Shown piece by piece: positions 9,546 through 18,847 of a DNA stretch of 64,000 nt (the stretch's first letter is position 1; every line of letters begins with the position of its first letter). The position numbers and the translations under genes are program-made. The notes under the pieces are model-generated. The model saw only the letters and a program-made list of their open reading frames with translations, had not been told where the DNA came from and did not search any database. This stretch comes from Chitinophaga rupis. GTDB taxonomy: Bacteria; Bacteroidota; Bacteroidia; Chitinophagales; Chitinophagaceae. The DNA is taken from positions 372,001-436,000 of the forward strand of contig NZ_FOBB01000003.1 of NCBI RefSeq assembly GCF_900109685.1, in the 5' to 3' direction.

Positions 9546-10562
9546 CTACAATAATTCCGGTCTGTTCTCCTTCACCCATTGGTGCAGTTGTTTGATCTCC
9601 TGCCCTTTTCCTTTTTTCATGATCAGCAGCGCCTCCGGCGTGTTCACCACTACCAGGTTCTCTACCCCTACCAGCGCTACCAGCTTCTCTTTACCGATCA
9701 CCATGTTATTACCGCTTTCAATAGATACGGCCTGATGGTTATGGTATTGATAATGCTGTACCAGCGCCTGTGCCAGGGCTTCGTAGCTGCCTACATCGCT
9801 CCACTCCATAGTGCTGGGCACTACTTTTACCTTATTGCTTTTTTCCATTACTGCGTAGTCAATGCTGGTAGAAGGTATTTCTTCCATAGCAGCCAGGCTT
9901 AGCTGGCCGGTACGCAGCCATTCATTGGCAGCAATGGCAGCTGTTTCATAAATTTCAGGTGCATACTTTTGCAGCTCCTGTAACAGGATGCCTGCCTTAC
10001 AGCAAAAGATACCGCTGTTCCACAGGAAGTCGCCGCTCTGCAGCATGATGGTTGCATTTTCCACATCAGGCTTTTCAACAAAACGGATCACATCATGCCC
10101 GCTGTATTGTATATAGCCAAAACCGGTTTCCGGGTAGGTGGGCTGCAGGCCAATGGTTACCAGGCTATTGCCGGCAGCCAGCAGCTGGGCGGTTTCAATG
10201 GTTTGTGCGTAAATATCCGGTGTGCCTATCAGGTGGTCTGCAGGCGTGATCAGTAAAATAGTTTCCGGGGCAGATACAAACGCTGCCAGGGCTATAGCGG
10301 CAGCCGTGTTGCGGCCTACAGGTTCGGCCAGCATACGCAGGTTGGTAGCGCCGGCATGTAACAGCTGTTCTTCCACCGTAGCGGAATGTTGCTCATTCAC
10401 AATAGCCAGCACACTGTCACAGGCCACCTGGTTGCGCAGGTAAGCCAGCTGCAGTAAGCTGTTGCCCTCAAACAGCGGTAACAGCTGTTTAGGCGTTTGT
10501 TTATTTGATAAGGGCCACAGGCGGGTTCCCGACCCACCACATAATATGATATGCTGCATCAT
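9546..10562 (-). CDS. manC: mannose-1-phosphate guanylyltransferase
   Basis: Makes GDP-mannose from GTP and mannose-1-phosphate. The pyrophosphorylase signature GGSGTRLWPLS is near residue 10, TPADHLI and the sugar-binding FVEKP segment follow, and the C-terminus ends soon after the left-handed helix region. At 338 residues it is the single-domain form, without the C-terminal cupin isomerase domain of longer ManC/AlgA proteins. Hence fructose-6-phosphate isomerisation must come from another gene. Two ATG codons (10562, 10559) are equally possible starts. Confidence 0.93.
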   Translation of the reverse strand: MMQHIILCGGSGTRLWPLSNKQTPKQLLPLFEGNSLLQLAYLRNQVACDSVLAIVNEQHSATVEEQLLHAGATNLRMLAEPVGRNTAAAIALAAFVSAPETILLITPADHLIGTPDIYAQTIETAQLLAAGNSLVTIGLQPTYPETGFGYIQYSGHDVIRFVEKPDVENATIMLQSGDFLWNSGIFCCKAGILLQELQKYAPEIYETAAIAANEWLRTGQLSLAAMEEIPSTSIDYAVMEKSNKVKVVPSTMEWSDVGSYEALAQALVQHYQYHNHQAVSIESGNNMVIGKEKLVALVGVENLVVVNTPEALLIMKKGKGQEIKQLHQWVKENRPELL

Positions 10563-10595
10563 AGTTCTTATAGTAGTATAATGGCTGTTGCCTGG

Positions 10596-11159
10596 TTATT
10601 GATGGTAAAGTCCTGCGTAAGGCGTTTCTGCTTCGCTGGGTACTGCATCGCTGCCGATCAGGATCACTTCTGTAGTTGGCAAAGTAGCCACCAGCGTGTA
10701 ACCCAGGCTGGATAACTGTGCCTTAACCGTGTTCCTTCCAACCTCAATGATCCTTCCACGCTGGTGCATTAACGGACCTGATTTTACCTGGATCAGGTCA
10801 TTTTCATGCAGGGGGAACTGTTCTACCGTTACATCCTTGTACTCGCGCAGGAAGCGTTTGATCAGTTCAATTTCATGATCAGGTATCATAGCCGGTTTAC
10901 CCAGCCAGTACACGAAGTTCACAATGCCCTCTGTTTCGCGTACCACCCATTTCCTGCTTTCAGGTACTCTTACGAATACGTAGGATTTAAATAAGGGTTC
11001 ACTGATCACTTTGCGGCGGTCACTCCATTGGCGCTCTACGGGGCTCATGGGGCAATAATTTTCCACGCGCTTGCGGGTGAGCAGATCAGCCACTTTCTTT
11101 TCCCATCTTGCTTTGGTATATACTGCATACCAAGTTGACATTTCCTGTTGCATGGGCAT
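10596..11159 (-). CDS. UpxY/NusG-like transcription antiterminator
   Basis: A 187-residue NusG paralogue. The N-terminal NGN domain is clear (WYAVYTKARWEKKVADLL, then FVRVPESRKWVVRETEGIVNFVYWLGKPAMIPDHEI). A KOW-type domain follows near residue 125 (LIQVKSGPLMHQRGRIIEVGRNTVKAQLSSLG). Specialised NusG paralogues of the UpxY/RfaH/LoaP group bind RNA polymerase and prevent early termination in long polysaccharide operons. Unusually it is not the first gene: it follows wzc after a 292-base gene-free leader and precedes the sugar-nucleotide genes. ATG codons at 11159, 11153 and 11141 are all possible starts. Confidence 0.88.
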   Translation of the reverse strand: MPMQQEMSTWYAVYTKARWEKKVADLLTRKRVENYCPMSPVERQWSDRRKVISEPLFKSYVFVRVPESRKWVVRETEGIVNFVYWLGKPAMIPDHEIELIKRFLREYKDVTVEQFPLHENDLIQVKSGPLMHQRGRIIEVGRNTVKAQLSSLGYTLVATLPTTEVILIGSDAVPSEAETPYAGLYHQ

Positions 11160-11451
11160 CTCATTTAAAAGTTTAATACTCTGGTTAACATTGCGCAGTT
11201 TCTATAACGAGGGATTTCTAAAGACAATGGTAATGCTATTGAATGCATTCTCATACTATTCGGTTTTTTTCAATAAAGACTCGTCATATCTTTTTCCTGG
11301 AATAGCTTCGCTCTCTCACTCACATGAGGAGCCGTTGGCAGCGCTATTCCGGGTGGTTTTAACTTTTGCAGCAGGTAGATCCCGCCGCTCTTACATTCCG
11401 GATGTAGGAACAGGATATAGATCCTGGATCCCGCTTTTACACCCGTTGTTA
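11160..11451 (-). promoter_or_regulatory. gene-free leader before the antiterminator gene
   Basis: No gene is supported in these 292 bases between wzc and the NusG-like gene. Bases 11299-11306 (GGAATAGC) and 11343-11350 (GCTATTCC) can pair as an 8-bp outer stem. No convincing TAnnTTTG promoter element was found. Given the adjacent antiterminator, this may be an RNA leader where polymerase is loaded or paused; that is inference. Confidence 0.35.
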
Positions 11452-13866
11452 TTATATGTTAAAAATCCCTTTCAAAAATTGTTTACGGCGGGTACCTTTT
11501 GCATCTTCAATATAGCCATAACCATAGCCATACCCGTTAGGTCCGTAACCCGTTACACCCCGCGGCTGAATACCGTTGAACACTAAGTTCAGGTTACCCA
11601 GCTCTTTACTCTGATACAGCTCGTTCACCATTTTCAGGTACAGCTTGGGCGTTACCTGGTGGCGGACTACATACAGCGTAGCATCGGCATAGGTAGCCAG
11701 CAGCCGCGCATCTGTAACCAGACCAACGGGGGCCGTATCAATGATCACATAGTCAAAACGTGCTTTCAGGTTAGTGATCAGCTTTTCCAGCTGACCATTT
11801 AATATGAGTTCTGTGGGATTAGGTGGTATTGCACCTGCCGGCAGTATAAAGAGATACTCGTTACCGGGAACAGGTTGCAGTATGCTTGCTATTTCCGCCT
11901 GTCCTACCAGGTAATTACTAATACCCGGTTCTCTGGACACGCCCAGCATTTTGCTGATCTGCGGTTTGCGCAGGTCAAACTCCAGCAGGGCTACCTTTTT
12001 CTTTACCAGTGATAAGCTGGTAGCCAGGTTAACGGATACGAAGCTTTTACCTTCGCCTGAAATGGATGATGTTACCAATAATGTTTTACGGTGGGAACTC
12101 CCGTTAGTGCCATTGCCGTTTAAGGAACCGTTCAGGTTATTCAGCCCTATGTAAGAGAGTGCCGTACGTAAGGTGCGGAACTGTTCTGCCACATAACTGC
12201 GTTTACCTTCAGCTATCACTATCGGTTGCTTGTTCACATCCTGCAATATCTCTGCCAGAATTGGCGCTTGCGTAGCTTTTTCTATTTCTGCGCGTGAGGT
12301 TACCTCCCGCTTCATCATATCCCGCAAGGTAATAAGGGCCGCAATAAAAGCCAGTCCTGCAAATACCGCTATGGCAAGTACCAGTGGTTTCTTGGGGCTT
12401 ATTGGAATGGCCAGCGCTTCTGCCGCATCTACGATACGGCTGTCGGATACGGCAGCAGCAGATGCTACGGCTGTTTCCTCCCGCTTCTGTAACAGGAAAG
12501 TATAAATGTTATTCTTTATTTCCTGCTGACGGCTTACCTCAACAAAGGCTTTCTCTTTTTCCGGTACGCCTCTCAGCATGCCGTTATAGCGGCTGTTCTC
12601 CATTTGCAGCCTTGCCTGGCCCGCCAGTGTATTGGAGCGCAGGTTACGGACGTTCTGCAGTATGGCGGGTTTCAGCTGTGCTTCCTGGCGGCGCAGGCTT
12701 TCCAGTAAGGGACTATTCTCACCGGTGGTTTTGCGCAGTCTTTCCAGCTGCAATTCCGTTTCAGAAAGTTTGCTTACCAGCTCCAGCATCACAGGGTCCG
12801 ATAAACCCAGTGTAGCCGGTACCGTGCTTTCACCCTCTTTGCGGCCTGCCACATAATGTTCTATAGAATCCAGCACGGAAAGCTGCATATTGCTTTCGGC
12901 CAGCTTGCGGTCATTTTCAGAAACGCTTTCCAGGAACAATTTGCTTTGCTCGGAAATATCTACTATCCCCTGCTGCTTTTTAAAAGTGGCTACCTGTGAT
13001 TCTACCTGGCTTAATTCCTGGTTCACAATACGCAGGCGGTCATCTACAAAAGCCATGGTGTTGGAAGAGGTGCGGTTCTTATCTTCTATAGAGGCATTAT
13101 TATATACCCGTACCAGCTCATTCAGAATATCTTCACCCCGCTCCGGCACTTCATCGCTGTAGCCCAGGGAAATAATAGTACCTGCCTTGGTGGTGGGATC
13201 TACTTTCAGGCTGCTTTGTAATAAACCTGCCAGTATCTTTTCACCGGCTATACGTACGGTGTAGATTTTACCGGTAATATCCACAGGCTTGCCGGGCTTG
13301 GGTGTGATCACCATTTTTCCCCACTGGGTAGAAACAGTATCATATAAAGGATAGGCCTTTTTACCCAATATTACGCGCTGGTGGGGGGCATCATAAACCA
13401 TAGGAAGTATGGTATATGCCATGGGTTTTATAGAATCCGGCTCCAGGAATTTAAATCTTACGGGGCTGGCATCATAAGCTACGATGTCCCTTACCTTACC
13501 TTTTACAGATACTTCTGCAAACAGGTTCAGGTTACGGATCACAGCCCTGGCCAGTGTTCGGGATTTTATAATCTCAATTTCATTGTCAATTACTTTTTTG
13601 GAGCCTCCGATGTTCAGGGATTGCAGAATGTCTGCTTCATCAATTCCTGTTTTTTCATCTTTTACCAGCAAGGTAGCAGATACATAATATACAGGCGTTG
13701 TATAACGGAGGTAAACAAACGCTATGGTAAGCGCTATGATCACCGATAGTAAAAACAGCGGCCAGTAGGGCAGGTATCTTTGTCTGATCAATGCCATCAG
13801 ATCAACCTGTTCCTCCTGTTGTTGCGCACGTCGGTTTGAATGTTGCATGTTTGTTCCAGGCCTCAT
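11452..13866 (-). CDS. Wzc-like tyrosine kinase / chain-length regulator
   Basis: Inner-membrane polysaccharide co-polymerase with fused BY-kinase, about 804 residues. A first membrane helix near residue 35-55 precedes the Wzz-type periplasmic domain (YYVSATLLVKDEKTG). A long coiled-coil stretch and the PKKPLVLAIAVFAGLAFIAALI second helix follow. The kinase domain lies at about 590-790 with Walker A SSISGEGKS, Walker A' ALLEFDLRKP and Walker B YVIIDTAPVG. The C-terminus carries a tyrosine-rich cluster (GYGPNGYGYGYGY), the usual autophosphorylation tail. The start is taken at the ATG at 13866; 13848 is an alternative. It lies directly after wza in the operon. Confidence 0.92.
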   Translation of the reverse strand: MRPGTNMQHSNRRAQQQEEQVDLMALIRQRYLPYWPLFLLSVIIALTIAFVYLRYTTPVYYVSATLLVKDEKTGIDEADILQSLNIGGSKKVIDNEIEIIKSRTLARAVIRNLNLFAEVSVKGKVRDIVAYDASPVRFKFLEPDSIKPMAYTILPMVYDAPHQRVILGKKAYPLYDTVSTQWGKMVITPKPGKPVDITGKIYTVRIAGEKILAGLLQSSLKVDPTTKAGTIISLGYSDEVPERGEDILNELVRVYNNASIEDKNRTSSNTMAFVDDRLRIVNQELSQVESQVATFKKQQGIVDISEQSKLFLESVSENDRKLAESNMQLSVLDSIEHYVAGRKEGESTVPATLGLSDPVMLELVSKLSETELQLERLRKTTGENSPLLESLRRQEAQLKPAILQNVRNLRSNTLAGQARLQMENSRYNGMLRGVPEKEKAFVEVSRQQEIKNNIYTFLLQKREETAVASAAAVSDSRIVDAAEALAIPISPKKPLVLAIAVFAGLAFIAALITLRDMMKREVTSRAEIEKATQAPILAEILQDVNKQPIVIAEGKRSYVAEQFRTLRTALSYIGLNNLNGSLNGNGTNGSSHRKTLLVTSSISGEGKSFVSVNLATSLSLVKKKVALLEFDLRKPQISKMLGVSREPGISNYLVGQAEIASILQPVPGNEYLFILPAGAIPPNPTELILNGQLEKLITNLKARFDYVIIDTAPVGLVTDARLLATYADATLYVVRHQVTPKLYLKMVNELYQSKELGNLNLVFNGIQPRGVTGYGPNGYGYGYGYIEDAKGTRRKQFLKGIFNI

Positions 13867-13961
13867 CAAATTGGTTTATTCAATTTTAAAAAACAATCTC
13901 GATATGGTTTCGCATGAATATGGTCTGGTCTTCCGGGTTGCTGCCAATAAATGGCGGCGTT

Positions 13962-14768
13962 CTAGTTCAGTATAAGCCTGTCAAGTATGATCACCATCAG
14001 TGACAAGCCGCTGAAAACAATGGGTAATACTACGCGGCTTTTTTCACCGCTAAACTGTTTTGCCTTGTTAGGCTCAACATAAACTACATCATTTGATTGC
14101 AGGTAATAGTAGGGGGAGTTCAGGATATTTTTGTCATTCAGGTTCAACCTTTTGATGACCCGTTGACCTTCCTGGTCCCTGATCAGCAGCACATTCTCTT
14201 TCTTACCATATATGGTAATATCACCTGCCATCCCAATTGCCTCCAGTATAGAAATTTTCTCGTTTGTTACATTCACTACGGTGGGTCTTGTTACCTCTCC
14301 CAGCAACGTTACCCTATAGTTCAGAAAACGTACGCTTACTACCGGATCTACCAGCAGCTTACGCTGCACCAGCTGATCGCGTATATAATCGGTAAGCCCT
14401 TTCTTGGTCAAACCTTCTGCTTTAACAGGCCCCAGCACCGGGTACTGTATTAGCCCCTGCTGATCTACCAGGAAACCGCCTAAAGAAGCCGTATTCCCCG
14501 ATGAAGCGCCGCCACCGCCGGACGGTGCTACTGTATTGGACGCATTATAAATAACAGCGTCCTCCGGATTCAGACTGCTTACAGTGATCTGCAGCACGTC
14601 ATTTTTTTGTATCAGCGGTTCAAAATTCCCGTTTACTGTTATTGTAGTATCCCGTATGTCTTGTAAATAAAGTGTATGCTGCGGCGTACTGCACGATGCA
14701 AATAAAAAACTAACGATCATTAACCCTACAACAAGCAATTTTAAACTGGATTCCGTTCTCAGGTACAT
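13962..14768 (-). CDS. Wza-like polysaccharide export lipoprotein
   Basis: Outer-membrane export protein of the BexD/Wza family, 268 residues. A signal peptide ends in the lipobox FASC (Cys26). The Poly_export domain follows (YLQDIRDTTITVNGNFEPLIQKNDVLQITV) and then a SLBB domain (VTLLGEVTRPTVVNV, ILEAIGMAGDITIYGKKENVLLIRD). A hydrophobic helix closes the protein (VVLPIVFSGLSLMVIILDRLIL), as in Bacteroidota members. It partners with the Wzc-like protein encoded 95 bases downstream. Confidence 0.92.
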   Translation of the reverse strand: MYLRTESSLKLLVVGLMIVSFLFASCSTPQHTLYLQDIRDTTITVNGNFEPLIQKNDVLQITVSSLNPEDAVIYNASNTVAPSGGGGASSGNTASLGGFLVDQQGLIQYPVLGPVKAEGLTKKGLTDYIRDQLVQRKLLVDPVVSVRFLNYRVTLLGEVTRPTVVNVTNEKISILEAIGMAGDITIYGKKENVLLIRDQEGQRVIKRLNLNDKNILNSPYYYLQSNDVVYVEPNKAKQFSGEKSRVVLPIVFSGLSLMVIILDRLILN

Positions 14769-14994
14769 TTTAATGTTTATGTTGTTTAAAGCTTTACATG
14801 TTTAAGATTGCATGAGGGGCAGAGGCATCATTGTTCATCACTGTTGTTAACATCACATCACGATCATTATTTCACGCTACAATATTACTTCAACATGCCC
14901 CTGCTTACAACTACTTACTGAAGTATAAATACAACCTTCAGGTGATACCTCATTACTTATTAAAGTAGTGCGCCAAAACCGCACCCCGCTTGCA

Positions 14995-15681
14995 TTAAAT
15001 AAATATTAAATTTATCATTGAAGCGCCCGATATCATTGCCACAAACCAGCTAAAAAGATTGTTGGACCAGATCTTTGAAATTAACTCTGACTTGGAGGCC
15101 ACATTTAATTTCTGGTAGATCTTTTTCAGGTGCTGGTTCACGGTGAATACCGTTACAAAAAGTTTATCGGCCATTTCCTTATAAGAGAATCCCTCCTTCA
15201 AAAGCGCCAGCAGCTCATATTCCCGCTTGGTAAGCTTATGCTTTATATTCTCCAGCGGATCTTTATTAATGTAGCTGATCAGCAGGTGCGCTGCCTTGGG
15301 CGATAAAGTGCCCCCCTGGTTTACGGTATCCAGTATAGAGTGATAGATCTCCATCAGGCGGCTGGTCTTTATTATATAACCACTGGCCCCTTTCTTAATA
15401 GATTCAATCACGTACTGTTTGCCATCATGGCCGGAAAGCACAATGATCTTGGCTTCCGGGTAGGTTTGCTTTAGCTCCTGCATACCTTGTATGCCGGATT
15501 CGCCAGGCAGGGAAATGTCCAGTAGTATAACCTTTACATCCGGATTCTTAAAAGGCAACGCCTTAAACTCCTCCATTGATTTGCAGGCAAACACTACCTT
15601 ACATTCCTGAAAATCCTCCAGGAACTCCTTGTAATTGTTCAGCTGAAAATGGTTGTCCTCTATGATTCCAATATTGATCAT
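14995..15681 (-). CDS. LuxR/NarL-type response regulator with hydrophobic tail
   Basis: Receiver domain at residues 1-120 with the acidic pair Glu8/Asp9, phospho-acceptor Asp55 (VILLDISLPG), Ser83 and Lys105. A LuxR-type helix-turn-helix follows at about 150-205 (LTKREYELLALLKEGFSYKEMADKL...FTVNQHLKKIYQKL). It probably controls the exopolysaccharide operon, which begins 226 bases downstream on the same strand. After the DNA-binding domain come about 18 hydrophobic residues (FSWFVAMISGASMINLIFI) that are absent from the paralogue at 45241-45882, to which the rest is about 60% identical by eye. No cognate kinase is co-oriented with it. Confidence 0.9.
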   Translation of the reverse strand: MINIGIIEDNHFQLNNYKEFLEDFQECKVVFACKSMEEFKALPFKNPDVKVILLDISLPGESGIQGMQELKQTYPEAKIIVLSGHDGKQYVIESIKKGASGYIIKTSRLMEIYHSILDTVNQGGTLSPKAAHLLISYINKDPLENIKHKLTKREYELLALLKEGFSYKEMADKLFVTVFTVNQHLKKIYQKLNVASKSELISKIWSNNLFSWFVAMISGASMINLIFI

Positions 15682-16216
15682 CGTAATAAGGGTAACAATT
15701 GGTATGGACTTAATCGATATGGTTTTTCAATAATATAAGTCAAAGATAAAGCCTAATTCTCAAAGAAAAAACATCAAATTCACATAACCTTGAAACTGTA
15801 TTAATTATACGTTAAGTTTTATACTATTGCAAGGTTATCCTCTTATTAAAAAAAATTACATTTGACTTACTGTTGTTAAAAACTGTTCACCTTATTACGA
15901 AATGATGTGCACTGCTCTTTTTTTGATATTACTGGCATAAGTAGTTCGTTCTTTCTCCTGTTTGATGCAATCTGTGTGCCTGATTTGTTGGTTATGACCT
16001 TAAATGCTACATACACATTAACATTTTATGTGCATGTTTGATTTACTTGAATAATAATAGCGTCTGTATCAATTCCCTTCCATCGTCTTCCATCTAAAAA
16101 ATAAAAAAACAAATTCTTACTTATTTAAGTGATAACCGGAAACCATGCTTTCTTCTAACTGTATGGTTTCAAATGTTTACTTTATTTTCGGGCATGTAAT
16201 TAGCCATGTCTGAAAA
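15682..16216. promoter_or_regulatory. 535-base divergent intergenic region
   Basis: No gene is supported here. The region separates the minus-strand regulator/exopolysaccharide locus from the plus-strand kinase. A minus-strand -7-like element reads TATCTTTG (plus-strand bases 15741-15748), about 60 bases upstream of the regulator start. ATAACCTTG at 15784-15792 and CAAGGTTAT at 15830-15838 form a 9-bp inverted repeat separated by 37 bases, a possible two-site operator. The rest is AT-rich without clear signals. Confidence 0.4.
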
Positions 16217-17311
16217 ATGAAACCTCAACAGTCAATTATCATGCCATACGACCTGCTCATAGGTACACTCCCCTGCCCTGTTGTGGTGCAGCAGCACCCG
16301 CAAAGCCAGGTTATATACGCCAATGAAGCGGCGAAGGCGCTTTTTAAACAATTAATTAACACGAAAAGGGAAGTATTGTTATCAGATATTAAGATAATTT
16401 TACATGACATTTGCCAGACTGAAGGAAACGGTACCACTTTTGAAACCAGGCAACCTATCCCCGGTAAAAATACGCATCTATGGCTGGAGGTAACCACTAC
16501 AACAGTAATGCAAGGCAAGGATCAATACAACGTATTTACTATTATTGACATTAGTGCCCGAAAAACCAAAGAATTATCCATGATCCAGTCCCTTGAAAAG
16601 GAAAAATCCCTCCATGAAATGAAATCCAACTTCATTTCCATGGCCTCCCACGAATTTAAAACACCGCTAACAGCCATCTCCTCTACCATAGACCTGCTGG
16701 AAACCAAGCTGCAGATGGATAACCTGCTGAACCCGTTCTACCAGCACAACATTTCCAAGATCTCCTCCGAAATATTTAAACTCAATACCATGCTCGATGA
16801 GATCCTGACCCTCAGCACCATTGTATCTAATAATATAGAGATCAAAAAACAGGCGGTGGATGTGGAGCAGGTGATCGCCGATATTAAATACCAATACTTT
16901 TCCGAACGCAAGGACGACCGGGTGCTGAACGTACAGGTATCCGGCGCCCCCCGTAAAATATATGCCGATAAGAACCAGCTGTCCAAGATCTTTACCAACC
17001 TGGTCGGCAATGCCTTTAAATACTCCACCGATAATCCGGTGCTGAAACTGCAGTTCCTGAAGAACAAGCTGGTGATCAGGGTAATGGATAAGGGCGTAGG
17101 CATTCCCCCGCAGGATATTCCCTACCTGTTCAACTCCTTTTACCGCGGCAGCAATGTGGATGGTATTGAAGGCACCGGCCTGGGGCTTTCCATTGTCAAA
17201 GACTTTGTTGAAAGGAACAACGGCACCATCCTTGTTGAAAGTGAAGAGAATAAAGGAACCTCATTTACCATTGTATTTAAATACCCGCCGGAAATTACGG
17301 CCCAGGCATGA
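16217..17311 (+). CDS. PAS-containing sensor histidine kinase
   Basis: A 364-residue soluble kinase with no membrane helix. A PAS-like sensor lies at about 10-115 (PCPVVVQQHPQSQVIYANEAAKALF). A HisKA domain carries the phospho-acceptor His145 in SMASHEFKTPLTAI. The HATPase domain at about 250-360 has the N box (NLVGNAFKYS), G1 (DKGVGIPP), F box (LFNSFYRGS) and G2 (GTGLGLSIV). The signal is probably cytoplasmic or a small diffusible molecule. Its TGA overlaps the ATG of the receiver gene (ATGA), so the two are translationally coupled and likely act together. Confidence 0.93.
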   Translation: MKPQQSIIMPYDLLIGTLPCPVVVQQHPQSQVIYANEAAKALFKQLINTKREVLLSDIKIILHDICQTEGNGTTFETRQPIPGKNTHLWLEVTTTTVMQGKDQYNVFTIIDISARKTKELSMIQSLEKEKSLHEMKSNFISMASHEFKTPLTAISSTIDLLETKLQMDNLLNPFYQHNISKISSEIFKLNTMLDEILTLSTIVSNNIEIKKQAVDVEQVIADIKYQYFSERKDDRVLNVQVSGAPRKIYADKNQLSKIFTNLVGNAFKYSTDNPVLKLQFLKNKLVIRVMDKGVGIPPQDIPYLFNSFYRGSNVDGIEGTGLGLSIVKDFVERNNGTILVESEENKGTSFTIVFKYPPEITAQA

Positions 17312-17673
17312 ATAGGACCATTCTGCTCATAGAAGATAAGCCCACCCTGTCGGATACGCTTAAAAGCCTGCTGGAACTATACCAGTACACTGTAATAGTG
17401 GCAGCTAATGGCGCAGAAGGCGTGCAGCAGGCCCGCCTGAACCACCCCGACCTGGTGATCAGCGACATATATATGCCTGTTTTGAACGGGTACGATATGC
17501 TGGAGCAGTTTAAGCAGGATGTAACCCTCTGTAACATTCCCGTAATTATGCTTACCGCCAAAACCGAAATAGAAGAAATAGACATGGCCCTGCAAAAAGG
17601 CGCAGACGGTTATGTGACCAAGCCCTTTGTTTTTAAGAACCTGCACGCTATTATCAAGAAATTCATTCACTGA
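17308..17673 (+). CDS. single-domain response regulator
   Basis: A 121-residue CheY-like receiver without an output domain. Acidic residues Glu9/Asp10, phospho-acceptor Asp53 (VISDIYMPVLNG), Thr83 and Lys105 (YVTKPF) are all present. It overlaps the upstream kinase gene by four bases and is presumably its direct phosphorylation target. It could pass phosphate on to another protein, possibly the LuxR-type regulators at 14995 or 45241; that link is inference. Confidence 0.92.
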   Translation: MNRTILLIEDKPTLSDTLKSLLELYQYTVIVAANGAEGVQQARLNHPDLVISDIYMPVLNGYDMLEQFKQDVTLCNIPVIMLTAKTEIEEIDMALQKGADGYVTKPFVFKNLHAIIKKFIH

Positions 17674-17726
17674 TCCTCCCCTGCGGATAAGAATATGTAT
17701 TATTTTGGGAGCTTACCCAGGTTATT

Positions 17727-18800
17727 ATGCAATACACATCCCTGCTGGCAGCCCTGCTATGCGTTACCCTCAGTGTAAACGCACAGCATAACTATCCCAC
17801 ACCTACACAAGGCACTTACCTTACCCGTAACTTTATATTTGAAAGCGGAGAGCAGCTGGATAGCCTGCGCCTGCATTATTATACCCTGGGCGCCCCGCAA
17901 AAGGACCCGAACGGGGTTGTAAAAAATGCAGTGCTCATACTGCACGGCACCAGCTCCGCGGCACACAACTTCCTGAGCCCCCAGTTTGCAGGCCAGCTGT
18001 TTGGCCCCGGCCAGCTGCTGGATGCCACCAAATACTTTATTATACTGGCAGATGGTATTGGCCACGGCAAGTCCAGCCGGCCCAGCGACGGCCTGCGCAT
18101 GCAGTTCCCAAAATATACCTATAACGATATGGTGAAAGCCCAGCACCTGCTGCTTACCCAACACCTGGGCGTAAACCACTTACGGTTAATACTGGGCACT
18201 TCTATGGGTGCCATGCACGCCTGGGTATGGGGTTATACCTGGCCCGGTTTTGCAGATGCCCTGATGCCCCTGGCCAGCGCACCGGCTGAAATTGCCGGCC
18301 GTAACCGCATAATGCGGAAAATGGCTATAGACCTTATTGAAATGGACCCTGCCTGGAACCATGGCAACTATACTTCCCAGCCGGTAATGGGCCTTGCGGG
18401 CGCTACCTCCTCCTTCTTCTTCATGAACAGCAGCCCCCTGCACCTGCAGGAAAGCGCCCCTACCCGGGAGCAGGCAGATGCTATGGCCGCTAAAATAAGG
18501 GAAGGTAACCTGCACTCCCTGGATGCAAATGATGTGATCTATGCACTGGAAGCTTCCCGCAACTATAACCCTGCGCCTTACCTGTCAAAAATAAAAGCCA
18601 CGGTATTTGCAGTTAATTCTGCAGACGACGAAATTAACCCGCCGGAACTGGGCATCATGGAGCGGGAAATAAAAAAGGTAGCAAAGGGGCGGTATATTTT
18701 ATTACCGCTTACCGCCCGCACATCAGGGCATGGCACCAACTCAATGCCTGCCATATGGAATAATTACCTGCAGGAACTACTTCGGTTAACTCAACAGTAG
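17727..18800 (+). CDS. secreted MetX-like alpha/beta hydrolase
   Basis: Related to homoserine O-acetyltransferases but with an N-terminal signal peptide ending LSVNAQ, so it is exported. The alpha/beta-hydrolase core is intact: LILHGTSSAAHNF oxyanion region, nucleophile Ser159 in LGTSMGAMHAW, an acidic residue in NSADDEINPP and a histidine in TSGHGTNSMP. An exported enzyme is unlikely to make acetyl-homoserine, so an esterase or acyltransferase role on an outside substrate is more plausible. It follows the two-component pair by 53 bases. The substrate is unknown. Confidence 0.75.
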   Translation: MQYTSLLAALLCVTLSVNAQHNYPTPTQGTYLTRNFIFESGEQLDSLRLHYYTLGAPQKDPNGVVKNAVLILHGTSSAAHNFLSPQFAGQLFGPGQLLDATKYFIILADGIGHGKSSRPSDGLRMQFPKYTYNDMVKAQHLLLTQHLGVNHLRLILGTSMGAMHAWVWGYTWPGFADALMPLASAPAEIAGRNRIMRKMAIDLIEMDPAWNHGNYTSQPVMGLAGATSSFFFMNSSPLHLQESAPTREQADAMAAKIREGNLHSLDANDVIYALEASRNYNPAPYLSKIKATVFAVNSADDEINPPELGIMEREIKKVAKGRYILLPLTARTSGHGTNSMPAIWNNYLQELLRLTQQ

Positions 18801-18847
18801 CGGGTGGGGAGAATATTGCTGTGTCTGTACCAGAGTGTAGAAAAAAA

